Shown one piece after another: positions 17,530 through 27,686 of a stretch of DNA of 64,000 bases. The DNA is from Roseovarius salinarum (GTDB lineage: Bacteria; Pseudomonadota; Alphaproteobacteria; Rhodobacterales; Rhodobacteraceae), in the NCBI RefSeq assembly GCF_002834145.1, contig NZ_PHNT01000012.1, forward strand, positions 46,851 through 110,850, in the 5' to 3' direction. Under the pieces are notes generated by a model. The model did not search any database, was not told the DNA's origin, and was given only the letters and a program-made list of their open reading frames with translations. Both the position numbers and the translations under genes were made by a program. Every line of letters starts with the position of its first letter. Within the stretch, counting starts at the first letter, position 1.

Positions 17530-18758
17530 TGGCTCATGCTCCTTTCGGATTGTGGGGTTTGCTCGAGGCGCAGGCCGGCGAGCAGCACGATCGCGACGGC
17601 CTTGAGCCCGCAGGGCAGCGCGCCGTACAGCAGGCTCAGCAACAGCAGCGCCTGCGGATCGTTGTCGGCGCCGGCCTTGAACCCTCCGGCCTCGAGCAAC
17701 GGCAGCAGGCTCACCGCGGCAACCGCGAGGGTGAACTTCGACACGAAGGACCACAGCCCGAAGGCCTCGCTGGCCCCGGGAGAGATCGTTTCCATGCGCC
17801 GTGCGAACAGCGCCGGCAGCAGCGTCATGTCGGCGCCCAGCGCGGCGCCCGAGGCCAGGCAGATCACGCCGAACGCCCATGTATCGCCCGCGCCAAGCGT
17901 CACCGCCGCGGCGAAGGCCGCGATCGAAAGCACCATGCCCGACAGCAGCACGCGCCGCGCGCCCAGCGCCTCGGCCATGTGGCCCCAGACCGGCGCGGCG
18001 GCCGCCGCGGACAGGAAGAACAGCAGCAGGAACGGCCCTTCCAGACCGGGCGCCTGCAGCCGGCTTTCCACGAAGAACAGGAACAGGGTCGAGGTCACCG
18101 CCACGGGCGCGGCGTTCACCAGCGCGACGATCAGCAGGCGTCGCGCCACCGGGTCGCGCAGCACCGTCGCGAATCCCGTCGTCTCCTGCACGGCGGCGCC
18201 CTGCCACTGGCCGGCCATCGCCACCAGCGCAACCAGCGCGAGCCCCGCGAAGGCCACCGCGAACCCCGCGTAGCCGCCCAGCGCGACCGGCGCCACGGCC
18301 GCCGCGCATATTCCCAGAAGCGCGCCGGTCTCACGCCAGCGCGCCAACCGAAGGTGGCCCTGGCTGGGCAGACGCCCGGCCGCCGCGACCCCTTGCGCGT
18401 AGAAACAGATGGTCAGGTAGCTGAAGGCGGAGAACACCAGCGTGACCATCGCGGCGAACCACGCCAGCGGCGCCACCGGCGGGGTGACGGCAAACAGGCC
18501 GAGCATCGCGCCCGTCATCACCAGCACGGCCACCGCGACCGACGACCCCCGGCGGTGGCGCAGCCGCTCGGCCAGCCGGCCCAGCAAAGGGTCCTGCACG
18601 ACGTCGGCCAGCCGCAGCACGAAGAGCACGCCGCCCAGCGCGCCCAGCGACACGCCGTAGGCGTCCACGTAGAACTTGGGCGCATGAATGTAGAGCGGCA
18701 GCCCGGCCGCCGCGAGCAGACCGGCGAACAGCGCGTAGGATGGCAGGCGCGGCGCCAT
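17526..18758 (-). CDS. GPH/MFS-family transporter
   Basis: This 410-residue protein has about twelve membrane helices. The GPH-type motif RLADVVQDPLLGRLAERLRHRRG lies between helices 2 and 3 (about residues 48-70), so it belongs to the sugar-cation symporter branch of MFS (MFS_2). In this operon a sugar substrate is unlikely; a lipid or lysophospholipid substrate is more plausible but unproven. Its ATG shares one base with the DUF1365 stop (TGATG), and its own stop overlaps the next start. Confidence 0.87.
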   Translation of the reverse strand: MAPRLPSYALFAGLLAAAGLPLYIHAPKFYVDAYGVSLGALGGVLFVLRLADVVQDPLLGRLAERLRHRRGSSVAVAVLVMTGAMLGLFAVTPPVAPLAWFAAMVTLVFSAFSYLTICFYAQGVAAAGRLPSQGHLRLARWRETGALLGICAAAVAPVALGGYAGFAVAFAGLALVALVAMAGQWQGAAVQETTGFATVLRDPVARRLLIVALVNAAPVAVTSTLFLFFVESRLQAPGLEGPFLLLFFLSAAAAAPVWGHMAEALGARRVLLSGMVLSIAAFAAAVTLGAGDTWAFGVICLASGAALGADMTLLPALFARRMETISPGASEAFGLWSFVSKFTLAVAAVSLLPLLEAGGFKAGADNDPQALLLLSLLYGALPCGLKAVAIVLLAGLRLEQTPQSERSMSH

Positions 18759-19513
18759 CACCGGCTGACCTCCTGCGCCGGCGGCGACGGGCGCGCCCGG
18801 TACGTGGCGCCCTTCCACCACAACCGCAACGCCTGCCAGTGAATGAGTGCCAGGACCCGCCGCGATCCCATCGGGCGCCGCAGGCAGGCCCCAAGCAGGC
18901 CGGACGTCGTGAGCGGCCGGCGCGGACCGACCAGCGTGGCGATCACGCCGCCGGCGCCGCCCGTATAGTCGATGCGGATACCGATCCGGTCGTTGCGCAG
19001 GTCGAAGCGGAACTCGTAGTGCCCGTCGACCTGCTGGAACGGCGACACGTGGAACACCTTGCGCGCGCGCAGCGTGTCGTGGGCCGTGATCGCCGCCACG
19101 TCGCCGCGGTGGCACAGGTACGAGTGGCGGTCGCCGAAGGTGTTGTTGACCTCGGCCACGATAACGCGGGCCCCGCCAGCCGCATCCCGGCAGATCCAGA
19201 AGGACACCGGGTTGAACAGGTGTCCCAGCAGGCGTGGCTGGGTCAGCAACTCGATCCGCGCGGGCGCGGGCAGTCCATGCGCAGCCAGAACCTCGCGCAC
19301 CCAGGCGGGGCCGCGACCCTGCCCCGGCGCGCCGCCGTGATCGCGGTCGTGCACGGCCGCCGGTGCCCGTCGGTTGCGGTCGAAAAGGCGCGGCGCCTCG
19401 ACCTCCGCCTCGGCGTCGAGCAGCACGTAGTCCACCCCGTAGCGGAACGCGTTGTCGATCGCGCCCTTGCGCCCGTGCCAGGTGTGGCCGGCGATATGCT
19501 CCACCCGGCTCAT
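18758..19513 (-). CDS. DUF1365 domain protein
   Basis: This 251-residue protein of PF07103 has typical segments HTWHGRKGA near 8-16, LFNPVSFWIC near 105 and EVNNTFGDRHSYL near 125. In many proteobacteria DUF1365 proteins sit between a flavin oxidase and a cyclopropane-type methyltransferase. In R. sphaeroides the related genes belong to the RpoE singlet-oxygen regulon and to furan fatty acid formation (recalled, not checked). Its ATG overlaps the oxidase stop by 4 bases. Confidence 0.9.
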   Translation of the reverse strand: MSRVEHIAGHTWHGRKGAIDNAFRYGVDYVLLDAEAEVEAPRLFDRNRRAPAAVHDRDHGGAPGQGRGPAWVREVLAAHGLPAPARIELLTQPRLLGHLFNPVSFWICRDAAGGARVIVAEVNNTFGDRHSYLCHRGDVAAITAHDTLRARKVFHVSPFQQVDGHYEFRFDLRNDRIGIRIDYTGGAGGVIATLVGPRRPLTTSGLLGACLRRPMGSRRVLALIHWQALRLWWKGATYRARPSPPAQEVSR

Positions 19514-20811
19514 TCCGCGGCCATTTCCGGCGTGGTCCCGCGCGCCGCGAGTGCCTGCGCGACCTCCAGCCCGCTCGCGAGTCCGTCCTCGTGGAAGCCG
19601 TGGCGCATCCATGCGCCGCAGAACCACGTGCGGCGCGTGCCGTTGAACCCGCGCACCCGATCCTGCGCCTCGAGCGCGGCAAGGTCGTAGACCGGGTGGC
19701 GCATCGTCACGCGGTCGTACACCAGCTCGTCACGGATGGGGCGCGTGGCGTTGAGCGTGACGAACATCGGGTCGTCCTGCGGGATCGGTTGCAGGCGGTT
19801 CATCCAGTAGGTGATGCCGATGGGCGCATCGCCGCGCCCGGCGCCGCCGGCGTAATTCCACGAGGACCAGACGGCACGCCGCCGCGGCATGACAGTGCTG
19901 TCGGCATGCAGCACGATGTCGTTGGGCTGATACCGCACGGCGCCCAGCGCGGCACGTTCCTCGGGGGCAGGATCCTCCAGCAGGCGCAGCGCATCGTCCG
20001 AATGGGAGGCGATGACCACCTCGTCGAACTGCTCCCACGCGCCGCCGTGCGCGCGAACCTCGGCCCACAGGGGCCGACGGCGCACGCCGGCCACCGGCGC
20101 CCCGGTGCGGATCGCGACGCCCTTCGCGCGCATCGTGCGGTCCAGCCGGTCGACGTAGGAGGCGGAGCCGCCCTGCACGGTATACCACTGATGCTGGCCG
20201 CTGTGGTGCAACAGCGCGTGGTTCTCGAAGAACTGGATCAGCGCGTGGGCAGGGAAATCCATGATCCGCTCCGCCGGGGTCGACCAGATCGCGCCGGACA
20301 ACGGCAACAGGTAGTGGTCGCGAAACCAGTCGCCCAGCCCCATCTTGGCGATGAAATCGCGTATGGTCAGCCGGCGGTCGCGCGATTCGCGCAGCGCGTG
20401 GGCGTTGAAGCGGAAGATGTCGCGCAACATGCCCCAGAAGCGCGGGTTCGCGATGTTGCGGCGCTGCGCGAACACGGCGCCGGCCCCCGCCAGCCCGTAT
20501 TCGAGGGCGCCGTCGCCGATGGACGCACCGAAGCTCATGTCGCTTTCGGTGACGGGCACGCCGAGCTCCGCGAAAAGCCCGGCCAGGCACGGGTAGTTGG
20601 CGTAGTTGAACACGATGAACCCGGTATCGACCGGCTGGTCGCCGCGTTTGCCGGCGATCACGGTGCGCGCGTGGCCGCCAAGCCGCGGCGCGGCCTCGAA
20701 CAGCGTCACGTCATGCGTGTCGGCCAGGGCATGCGCCGCGCCCATGCCCGAAATGCCGCCGCCGATGACCGCGACCGTCCTGCGCCCTTGTCCGCCCGCT
20801 TCGAATGGCAT
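19510..20811 (-). CDS. FAD-dependent amine-oxidase-type oxidoreductase, first gene of RpoE-linked operon
   Basis: This 433-residue flavoprotein has an N-terminal dinucleotide fold with VIGGGISGMGAAHAL at about 14-28 and the following FEAAPRLGGHA. It ends in the AMP-proximal motif typical of amine oxidase/desaturase relatives (PF01593). The start at 20811 has a GAGGAA site. The frame stays open much further upstream, across the rpoE region, but that part is antisense. Homologues act on membrane fatty acids as desaturases in furan fatty acid pathways, which is the favoured role here. A promoter resembling the RpoE consensus lies 36-65 bases upstream. Confidence 0.9.
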   Translation of the reverse strand: MPFEAGGQGRRTVAVIGGGISGMGAAHALADTHDVTLFEAAPRLGGHARTVIAGKRGDQPVDTGFIVFNYANYPCLAGLFAELGVPVTESDMSFGASIGDGALEYGLAGAGAVFAQRRNIANPRFWGMLRDIFRFNAHALRESRDRRLTIRDFIAKMGLGDWFRDHYLLPLSGAIWSTPAERIMDFPAHALIQFFENHALLHHSGQHQWYTVQGGSASYVDRLDRTMRAKGVAIRTGAPVAGVRRRPLWAEVRAHGGAWEQFDEVVIASHSDDALRLLEDPAPEERAALGAVRYQPNDIVLHADSTVMPRRRAVWSSWNYAGGAGRGDAPIGITYWMNRLQPIPQDDPMFVTLNATRPIRDELVYDRVTMRHPVYDLAALEAQDRVRGFNGTRRTWFCGAWMRHGFHEDGLASGLEVAQALAARGTTPEMAAE

Positions 20812-20846
20812 GATTCCTCGCTCCGTGTTTCGTCGATGTACGGCTC

Positions 20847-20876
20847 GGTTTACGCGGCTTGCCGGCGATCGGATGA
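20847..20876 (-). promoter_or_regulatory. RpoE-type promoter for the oxidase operon (minus strand)
   Basis: On the minus strand TCATCC (20876-20871) is followed after exactly 18 bases by TAAACC (20852-20847). It resembles the R. sphaeroides RpoE consensus as I recall it (TGATCC, 18 bases, TAAGA), with one mismatch in the -35 box. It has the same spacing as the rpoE promoter facing it 24 bases away. Confidence 0.5.
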
Positions 20877-20900
20877 GAATCGATTTTTCCTGAGGCGCGG

Positions 20901-20930
20901 TGATCCAGCTTGGAAGCGCGTTCGTAATAT
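20901..20930 (+). promoter_or_regulatory. RpoE autoregulatory promoter
   Basis: TGATCC at 20901-20906 and TAATAT at 20925-20930 are separated by 18 bases. This matches the recalled RpoE consensus fully in the -35 box. The position, about 115 bases before the rpoE start, fits autoregulation of the rpoE-chrR operon. Confidence 0.75.
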
Positions 20931-21045
20931 CGGCATGTTCAGTGAAAGTGCTACGCTCGAGCGCGCCTGCGCATCGCATGCCCCGCCGTCCCGTGCTATT
21001 TCGCGCGGAGACAGCACGCGGAACCGCCCGGGACGGCAACGACCA

Positions 21046-21600
21046 GTGAAGACCGAAGACAAGGACGAGACGAACGAGGACTGGGTGGCCTGCATCGCCC
21101 GCATACGCGACCATCAGGACCGCGCGGCATTCGCCGTGCTCTTTCAGCACTTCGCGCCGCGCGTGAAGGCGTTCCTGATGCGGTCGGGCACCGATGCGGC
21201 GCTGGCCGAGGAGTGCGCACAGGATGTCATGGCGACGCTTTGGCAGAAGGCGCATCTTTTCGATCCCGCGCGGGCCAGCGCGGCCACCTGGATCTTCACC
21301 ATCGCGCGTAATCGCAAGATCGACGCGCTGCGCAAGCAACAGCGCCCCGAGCCCGAGGACCTGCCCTGGGGCCCCGAGGCCGAACCCGACCAGGCCGACG
21401 CGCTGGCACTGCAACAGGAAACGGCGCAACTGGGCGCGGCGATCGCGGCCCTGCCCGACAAGCAGCGCGTGCTTATCGAGAAGGCCTATTTCGGCGATCT
21501 CAGCCACTCGGAGATCGCCGACGAGACCGGCCTGCCACTGGGCACGATCAAATCCCGAATCCGACTGGCGCTGGACCGCCTGCGCCACGCAATGAAGTGA
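21046..21600 (+). CDS. rpoE: ECF sigma factor RpoE (singlet-oxygen response)
   Basis: This 184-residue sigma-70 family ECF factor has region 2 around residues 25-95 (FQHFAPRVKAFLM, AQDVMATLWQKAHLFDPARA) and region 4 around 125-180 (FGDLSHSEIADETGLPLGTIKSR). Its sequence and partner ChrR match the group-11 RpoE of R. sphaeroides, which directs the response to singlet oxygen. The start is a GTG at 21046; the frame is open upstream but not sigma-like, and the ribosome site is weak. An RpoE-type promoter lies upstream. Confidence 0.93.
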   Translation: MKTEDKDETNEDWVACIARIRDHQDRAAFAVLFQHFAPRVKAFLMRSGTDAALAEECAQDVMATLWQKAHLFDPARASAATWIFTIARNRKIDALRKQQRPEPEDLPWGPEAEPDQADALALQQETAQLGAAIAALPDKQRVLIEKAYFGDLSHSEIADETGLPLGTIKSRIRLALDRLRHAMK

Positions 21601-21605
21601 CGACG

Positions 21606-22259
21606 ATGACAGACACGATCCATCACCACCTGACCGACCCCCTGCTGATGGCCTATTCCGCCGGCACGCTGCCGGAAGCGTTCAGCATGGTCGTGGCCGC
21701 GCATGTGTCGATGTGCGACGAATGCCGTGCCCGGCTGGGCAGCTTCGACGCCATCGGTGGCTCGCTGATCGACGGGGCAGAGACCGTTGCCATGGCCGAC
21801 GACAGCCTCGGGGCGACGCTGGCCCGGATCGAGGCCGGCGCGACGGCCGAACCGCCTGCGCCGCGCAAGCGGCGCCGTGGTGTGCTGCCCGGCCCCGTGC
21901 AGGATTACGTCGGCGGCAATCTCGACGCGGTGAAATGGCGGCCGGTGGGCATGGGCGTCAAACAGGCGATCCTGCCCACGTCCAGGGATGCTTCCGCGCG
22001 GCTGCTCTACATTCCCGCCGGCGCGGCCGTGCCCGACCACGGGCACAACGGGACCGAGCTGACTCTGGTCCTGCAGGGCGCCTTCGAGGACGAAAGCGAC
22101 CGTTTCGGCGTCGGCGACGTCGAGGTCGCCGACGACTCGATGGAACACACGCCGGTGGCCGACATCGGGCAGGATTGCATCTGCCTCGCGGCGACCGACG
22201 CGCCCCTGCGGTTCCGTGGGCTGCTTCCGCGACTTGCCCAGCCCTTCCTGCGCATCTGA
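21606..22259 (+). CDS. chrR: ChrR zinc-binding anti-sigma factor
   Basis: This 217-residue anti-sigma factor holds RpoE inactive until singlet oxygen or organic peroxide appears. The N-terminal zinc anti-sigma domain shows His8, His33, Cys37 and Cys40. The C-terminal cupin shows His145, His147, Glu151 and His181, all in register with the known R. sphaeroides ChrR ligands. A GTG at 21597 overlapping the rpoE stop would add three residues; I prefer the ATG at 21606 by similarity. All zinc ligands are present, so it should be functional. Confidence 0.94.
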   Translation: MTDTIHHHLTDPLLMAYSAGTLPEAFSMVVAAHVSMCDECRARLGSFDAIGGSLIDGAETVAMADDSLGATLARIEAGATAEPPAPRKRRRGVLPGPVQDYVGGNLDAVKWRPVGMGVKQAILPTSRDASARLLYIPAGAAVPDHGHNGTELTLVLQGAFEDESDRFGVGDVEVADDSMEHTPVADIGQDCICLAATDAPLRFRGLLPRLAQPFLRI

Positions 22260-22301
22260 CTGGTCCCGCGCGGGGGTGGGGGGTGTCATGACGCCGCGTG
22301 A

Positions 22302-24386
<2,085 letters not shown>

Positions 24387-24412
24387 GGCGCCTGGGCCCT
24401 GGGCCCGAAGGA

Positions 24413-24859
24413 CTACTCGACCGTGATGGTGATCACGTCGGAGGTGACAGGAGGCTCGTGCGGGATGTGGTTCCGGTCGCCGACGACCAGCTGCAGCGTG
24501 TGCTCCCCCGGCGCCAGCTCCACCGTCGTTTGCGTCTGGCCGCCGCCGAAATGCACGTGGTGGTCGTCGGCCGGCAGGGGCATGGACAACTCGTCTGCGC
24601 CCGCTTGCCCCTCGCCCAACGGCGGCCGGTCGATCAGCAGGTGATGGTGGCCTGTCCGCGCCTTGTCGGTACCGGCCGGTGCCACGCCCATTCCCTTGAG
24701 GCCGAAGACCACCGTCACGGGCGAGGTGACGGTCACGCCGTCTTCGAGGTTGACGAAATAGACTTCGGCGCCCTCGGGCGCCGGGGTCCTCTCGGCGGCG
24801 GCGGGCATGGCAACGGCAATGGCGGCGGTCAGCGCCGCGGCGAATAGCGCATGTTTCAT
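24413..24859 (-). CDS. DUF4399 periplasmic protein
   Basis: This 148-residue protein has a cleavable signal peptide (residues 1-22, ending AAAE). The body is rich in His (GHHHLLID, DDHHVHFG) with GEHTLQLVVGDRNHIPH, which fits DUF4399 (PF14347). The His pairs suggest metal binding, but no function is established. Its stop is 26 bases from the stop of the convergent fadH gene, with a short GGGCC/GGCCC hairpin in between. It diverges from the LysR gene. Confidence 0.88.
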   Translation of the reverse strand: MKHALFAAALTAAIAVAMPAAAERTPAPEGAEVYFVNLEDGVTVTSPVTVVFGLKGMGVAPAGTDKARTGHHHLLIDRPPLGEGQAGADELSMPLPADDHHVHFGGGQTQTTVELAPGEHTLQLVVGDRNHIPHEPPVTSDVITITVE

Positions 24860-25105
24860 CTCAAAATCTCCTCCAGGTTGTGTGCAGATGCCCATGATAC
24901 CACGAAACGACGGCGGCACCTGCAGGGTTTCGCGCGGCGCCGGCGGGCCTGTCGCCCTTGCCGGTGTGCAAGGCGCAACGGCCGTTTCCCGGTTTCCACG
25001 GCACGAACGATCCACCGCGACTCCGCGATATTGTCGGGGAGTGGCCCAACTGATGCCCGATTTCGCCGCCATACGGGACATGTTGAACGAGTAGGGATGT
25101 GCAGC

Positions 25106-26011
25106 ATGGACCGCCTGACGGAAATGGAAGCTTTCGCGACAGTCGTGGACCAGGGCGGGTTCACGGACGCCGCGCGCAAGCTGGGTATTTCGAAATCGGC
25201 GGTGTCCAAGCACGTTTCCTCGCTCGAAACGCGGCTGGGCGCGCGACTGTTGAACCGAACGACACGCCGCGTTTCGCCGACGGAAATCGGCCTGGCCTAC
25301 TACGACCGCGCGCTTCGCGTGCTCAACGACGCGGGCGAGGCCGATGCGCTGGTCAGTTCCATGCAGTCGGATCCTGCCGGGCTTTTGCGCATCTCGGTGG
25401 CGACGGACTTCGGAGTGAACCATCTCAGCCCGGTGCTGGGCGAGTTCCTCGAGGACCATCCGAAAATCACCGTGAACATGGTCCTGAACAACCGTTACGT
25501 CGAATTGATCTCGGAAGGCTTCGATCTGGCCATCCGGGTGGGCGAGCTGGAGGACAGCTCCCTGCGGGCGCGGCGGATCGCGACGACGACACGCCGCATG
25601 ATCGCCAGCCCGTCCTACTTCGCCAAGCATGGCCGCCCCAAGCGCATCGACGATCTCAACGAACACCGCCTGCTGCACTACACCACCCAGTCGGGTGCCA
25701 GCGTCTGGAAGATACCGACCGCGTCGGGCGAGATCCGCCAGGTCCGCACCTCGGGCGGGCTGTCCGTCAACGACGGTCAGTCGCTGCTCAACGCAGCGAT
25801 CTCGGGGCTCGGCATCGCTTACCTGCCAAGCTTCCTTTACGCCGAAGCCATGGAACAGGGTCTGGTCGAGGACGTGATCCCGGACCTTCCTGTCGAGACG
25901 CAAGGGATCTACGCGGTCTATCCGCCCGGCCGCTACACCCAGCCCAAGGTGCGCGCCTTCATCGATTTCCTTGTCCGCGAGTTCGCGGACAAGGGCCCGA
26001 CCAAGTGGTAG
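25106..26011 (+). CDS. LysR-family transcriptional regulator
   Basis: This 301-residue regulator has an N-terminal winged helix (about 1-60, with FTDAARKLGISKSAVSKHV) and a C-terminal effector-binding domain of the CrgA-like type (about 90-295). I chose the ATG at 25106 because it follows AGGGA by 7 bases and gives the usual MDRLTEMEAFA start; an ATG 9 bases upstream adds MCS. The 246-base divergent gap to the DUF4399 gene would hold its operator. The target and effector are unknown. A GC-rich hairpin at 26066-26085 could end the transcript. Confidence 0.92.
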   Translation: MDRLTEMEAFATVVDQGGFTDAARKLGISKSAVSKHVSSLETRLGARLLNRTTRRVSPTEIGLAYYDRALRVLNDAGEADALVSSMQSDPAGLLRISVATDFGVNHLSPVLGEFLEDHPKITVNMVLNNRYVELISEGFDLAIRVGELEDSSLRARRIATTTRRMIASPSYFAKHGRPKRIDDLNEHRLLHYTTQSGASVWKIPTASGEIRQVRTSGGLSVNDGQSLLNAAISGLGIAYLPSFLYAEAMEQGLVEDVIPDLPVETQGIYAVYPPGRYTQPKVRAFIDFLVREFADKGPTKW

Positions 26012-26059
26012 GTTTCCCGCGCCCCGCGTGGCGTCACGGGTGACCGTCGGGGCCGGACA

Positions 26060-26291
26060 TGAAAGGGGGCCGTTGAACCGGCCCCTCAATCTCCCCTGCC
26101 ACTGCTCCGATTGGTCTGCCTGCTTCTACCTTGTTCCGAAAACCCGATGTCTGGAACGCACGGATTGACAGGCCCGCCCGCGCAAGCGCCGGTCCGGCGA
26201 CGCAATCTTGTCGTGGTCGTTGGTTCGCCGCATGACGTGTCTTCCTGACCGGAACCCGGGCCGACGGGCAGATCGACAATTCGACCGCTGC
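26060..26291 (-). ncRNA. putative small RNA of about 230 nt
   Basis: A sigma-70-like promoter (TTGACC, 17 bases, CTATAT) at 26326-26298 on the minus strand would start a transcript near 26291. It would end at the hairpin 26085-26066. No convincing coding sequence lies between them. The sequence did not match my recollection of tmRNA, RNase P, SRP or 6S RNA consensus elements. It is also downstream of folC on the same strand, so it could instead be a processed folC 3' end. Confidence 0.35.
26066..26085 (-). terminator. GC-rich hairpin, terminator of the putative minus-strand RNA and possibly of lysR
   Basis: A perfect 7-bp stem GGGGCCG/CGGCCCC has a 6-base loop. On the minus strand it is followed by CTTTC, a short U-tract. 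On the plus strand it lies 55 bases after the lysR stop without a good U-tract. Confidence 0.5.
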
Positions 26292-26297
26292 AACCAG

Positions 26298-26326
26298 ATA
26301 TAGGCGAATCAATGCGAATCGGTCAA
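26298..26326 (-). promoter_or_regulatory. putative sigma-70 promoter with two GANTC sites in the spacer
   Basis: On the minus strand TTGACC (26326-26321) is followed after 17 bases by CTATAT (26303-26298). The spacer contains GATTCGC twice, 10 bases apart. A further GANTC (26335-26339) is just upstream of the -35 box. The arrangement recalls GcrA/CcrM-controlled promoters of Caulobacter. Confidence 0.45.
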
Positions 26327-26411
26327 TATGGAGTGATTCGCAGCATTCGATCTTTTTTGCAGCCGGAAGGGATTCCCCTGTGATTCCCGGGGCTTGGGAA
26401 ACACGGGCGAA

Positions 26412-27686
26412 TCAGCCGTTTTCACGCAGAACGTGCCCGGCCAGGTACAGCGATCCGCAAATCAGGATCCGGGCACCGGGCGCTTGCGCGGCGATGCCCT
26501 TCAGCGCCTCGGTCAGACCGGGCGCGGTCGTCGCCTCGATGCCGGACGCCCGCGCGGCCTCCGCCAGTGTCTCGGGCGGCAGGGTGTTGGCCTCTCCGGG
26601 GATCGCGATGGCCGTCAAGCTTTCCGCCTGCTCGGCCAGCGGGGCAATGTATCCGGAAACGTCCTTCGTGTTGAGCATGCCGCAGACAAGATGGGTGGAC
26701 CGCGCCGGCAGCCCGGCCAGATGCCGGCCCAGCGCGGCACCGGCCGAGGCATTGTGCCCGCCGTCGAGCCAAAGCTCGCACCCCCGCGCGGCCCGCGTGA
26801 TCGCCCCCTCGGGCAGGCGCTGCAGGCGGCCCGGCCAGTCGGCGCGTGTCACCGCCGAGGTGCAGGCGGCCTCGCCCAGGCCAAGGTGGCGCAGGGCGGC
26901 CAGCGCGGCGCCCGCGTTCTCGATCTGGTGGGCGCCCGGCAGATTGGGAAGGGGCAGGTCGACAAGGCCCGTTTCATCCTGGAATACCAGCCGGCCGTGT
27001 TCCTGGCCGACGTGCCAGTGCTGGCCCTGGGCGATCAGGGGCACGCCGAGACGCGCGGCGCGCTGCTCGATGACCTCCATGGCCGGTTCCTGCTGGGGGC
27101 CGACCACGCAGGGCACACCGCGTTTGAGGATACCGGCCTTTTCCGCCGCGATCTTCGCCAGCGTGTTGCCGAGGAACTGTTCGTGGTCGATCGACAGGGG
27201 GGTGATCATCGTCAGCGCCGGACGCGCGATCACGTTCGTGGCGTCCAGCCGGCCGCCGAGCCCGACCTCGAGCAATGCGTAATCCGCCGGCACCCGCGAC
27301 ATCACCAGAAGTGCCGCGCAGGTCGTGATCTCGAAATAGGTGATCGGCGCGCCCGCGTTGGCGGCGTAGCATTCGTCGAGCACGGCCGTCAGCGTGTCTT
27401 CCTCGATCAGATCGCCCGCAAGGCGGATGCGTTCGTGAAACCGGGCCAGATGCGGCGAGGTATAGGCGTGAACGCGCAGCCCCGCGCCTTCGAGACCAGC
27501 GCGCAGCATAGCCAGCGAACTGCCCTTGCCGTTGGTGCCCGCGATATGGATCACCGGCGGCAACGCCTCCTGCGGATTGCCGAGCCGGTCCAGCAGGCGC
27601 CAGACGCGGTCGAGCGTCAGGTCGATGATTTTCGGGTGGAGCGACATCATCCGCTCGAGGATGACGTCCGATGTGGCCGCGCTCAT
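26412..27686 (-). CDS. folC: bifunctional folylpolyglutamate synthase / dihydrofolate synthase
   Basis: This 424-residue Mur-ligase-family enzyme has the ATP loop [11 protein letters not shown] near residues 47-57, the conserved TSPHL near 75, the [14 protein letters not shown] [11 protein letters not shown] near 145 and the C-terminal DGGHN near 315. It adds glutamate to folates. The ATG overlaps the accD stop (ATGA), the usual accD-folC arrangement in alphaproteobacteria. The stop lies within a GANTC site at the edge of the unusual intergenic region. Confidence 0.95.
   Translation of the reverse strand: MSAATSDVILERMMSLHPKIIDLTLDRVWRLLDRLGNPQEALPPVIHIAGTNGKGSSLAMLRAGLEGAGLRVHAYTSPHLARFHERIRLAGDLIEEDTLTAVLDECYAANAGAPITYFEITTCAALLVMSRVPADYALLEVGLGGRLDATNVIARPALTMITPLSIDHEQFLGNTLAKIAAEKAGILKRGVPCVVGPQQEPAMEVIEQRAARLGVPLIAQGQHWHVGQEHGRLVFQDETGLVDLPLPNLPGAHQIENAGAALAALRHLGLGEAACTSAVTRADWPGRLQRLPEGAITRAARGCELWLDGGHNASAGAALGRHLAGLPARSTHLVCGMLNTKDVSGYIAPLAEQAESLTAIAIPGEANTLPPETLAEAARASGIEATTAPGLTEALKGIAAQAPGARILICGSLYLAGHVLRENG

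Larger units (their letters stand above)
26012..26411. other. 400-base intergenic region between lysR and folC stops
   Basis: This is the only gap over 300 bases. It holds a GC hairpin (26066-26085), a putative minus-strand promoter (26298-26326) and an AT-rich stretch with six GANTC sites between 26306 and 26413. It also has a dyad TGCGAATC...GATTCGCA. A 92-codon open frame exists on the minus strand but does not look like protein. Confidence 0.7.

Noticed and set aside
24387..24412. Terminator between fadH and the DUF4399 gene
   Set aside because: Only a 5-bp GGGCC/GGCCC stem with no U-tract; too weak to call.
26034..26312. A 92-codon minus-strand frame in the lysR-folC gap
   Set aside because: It has no ribosome site, no domain-like pattern and runs through the hairpin; the region is better explained as non-coding.
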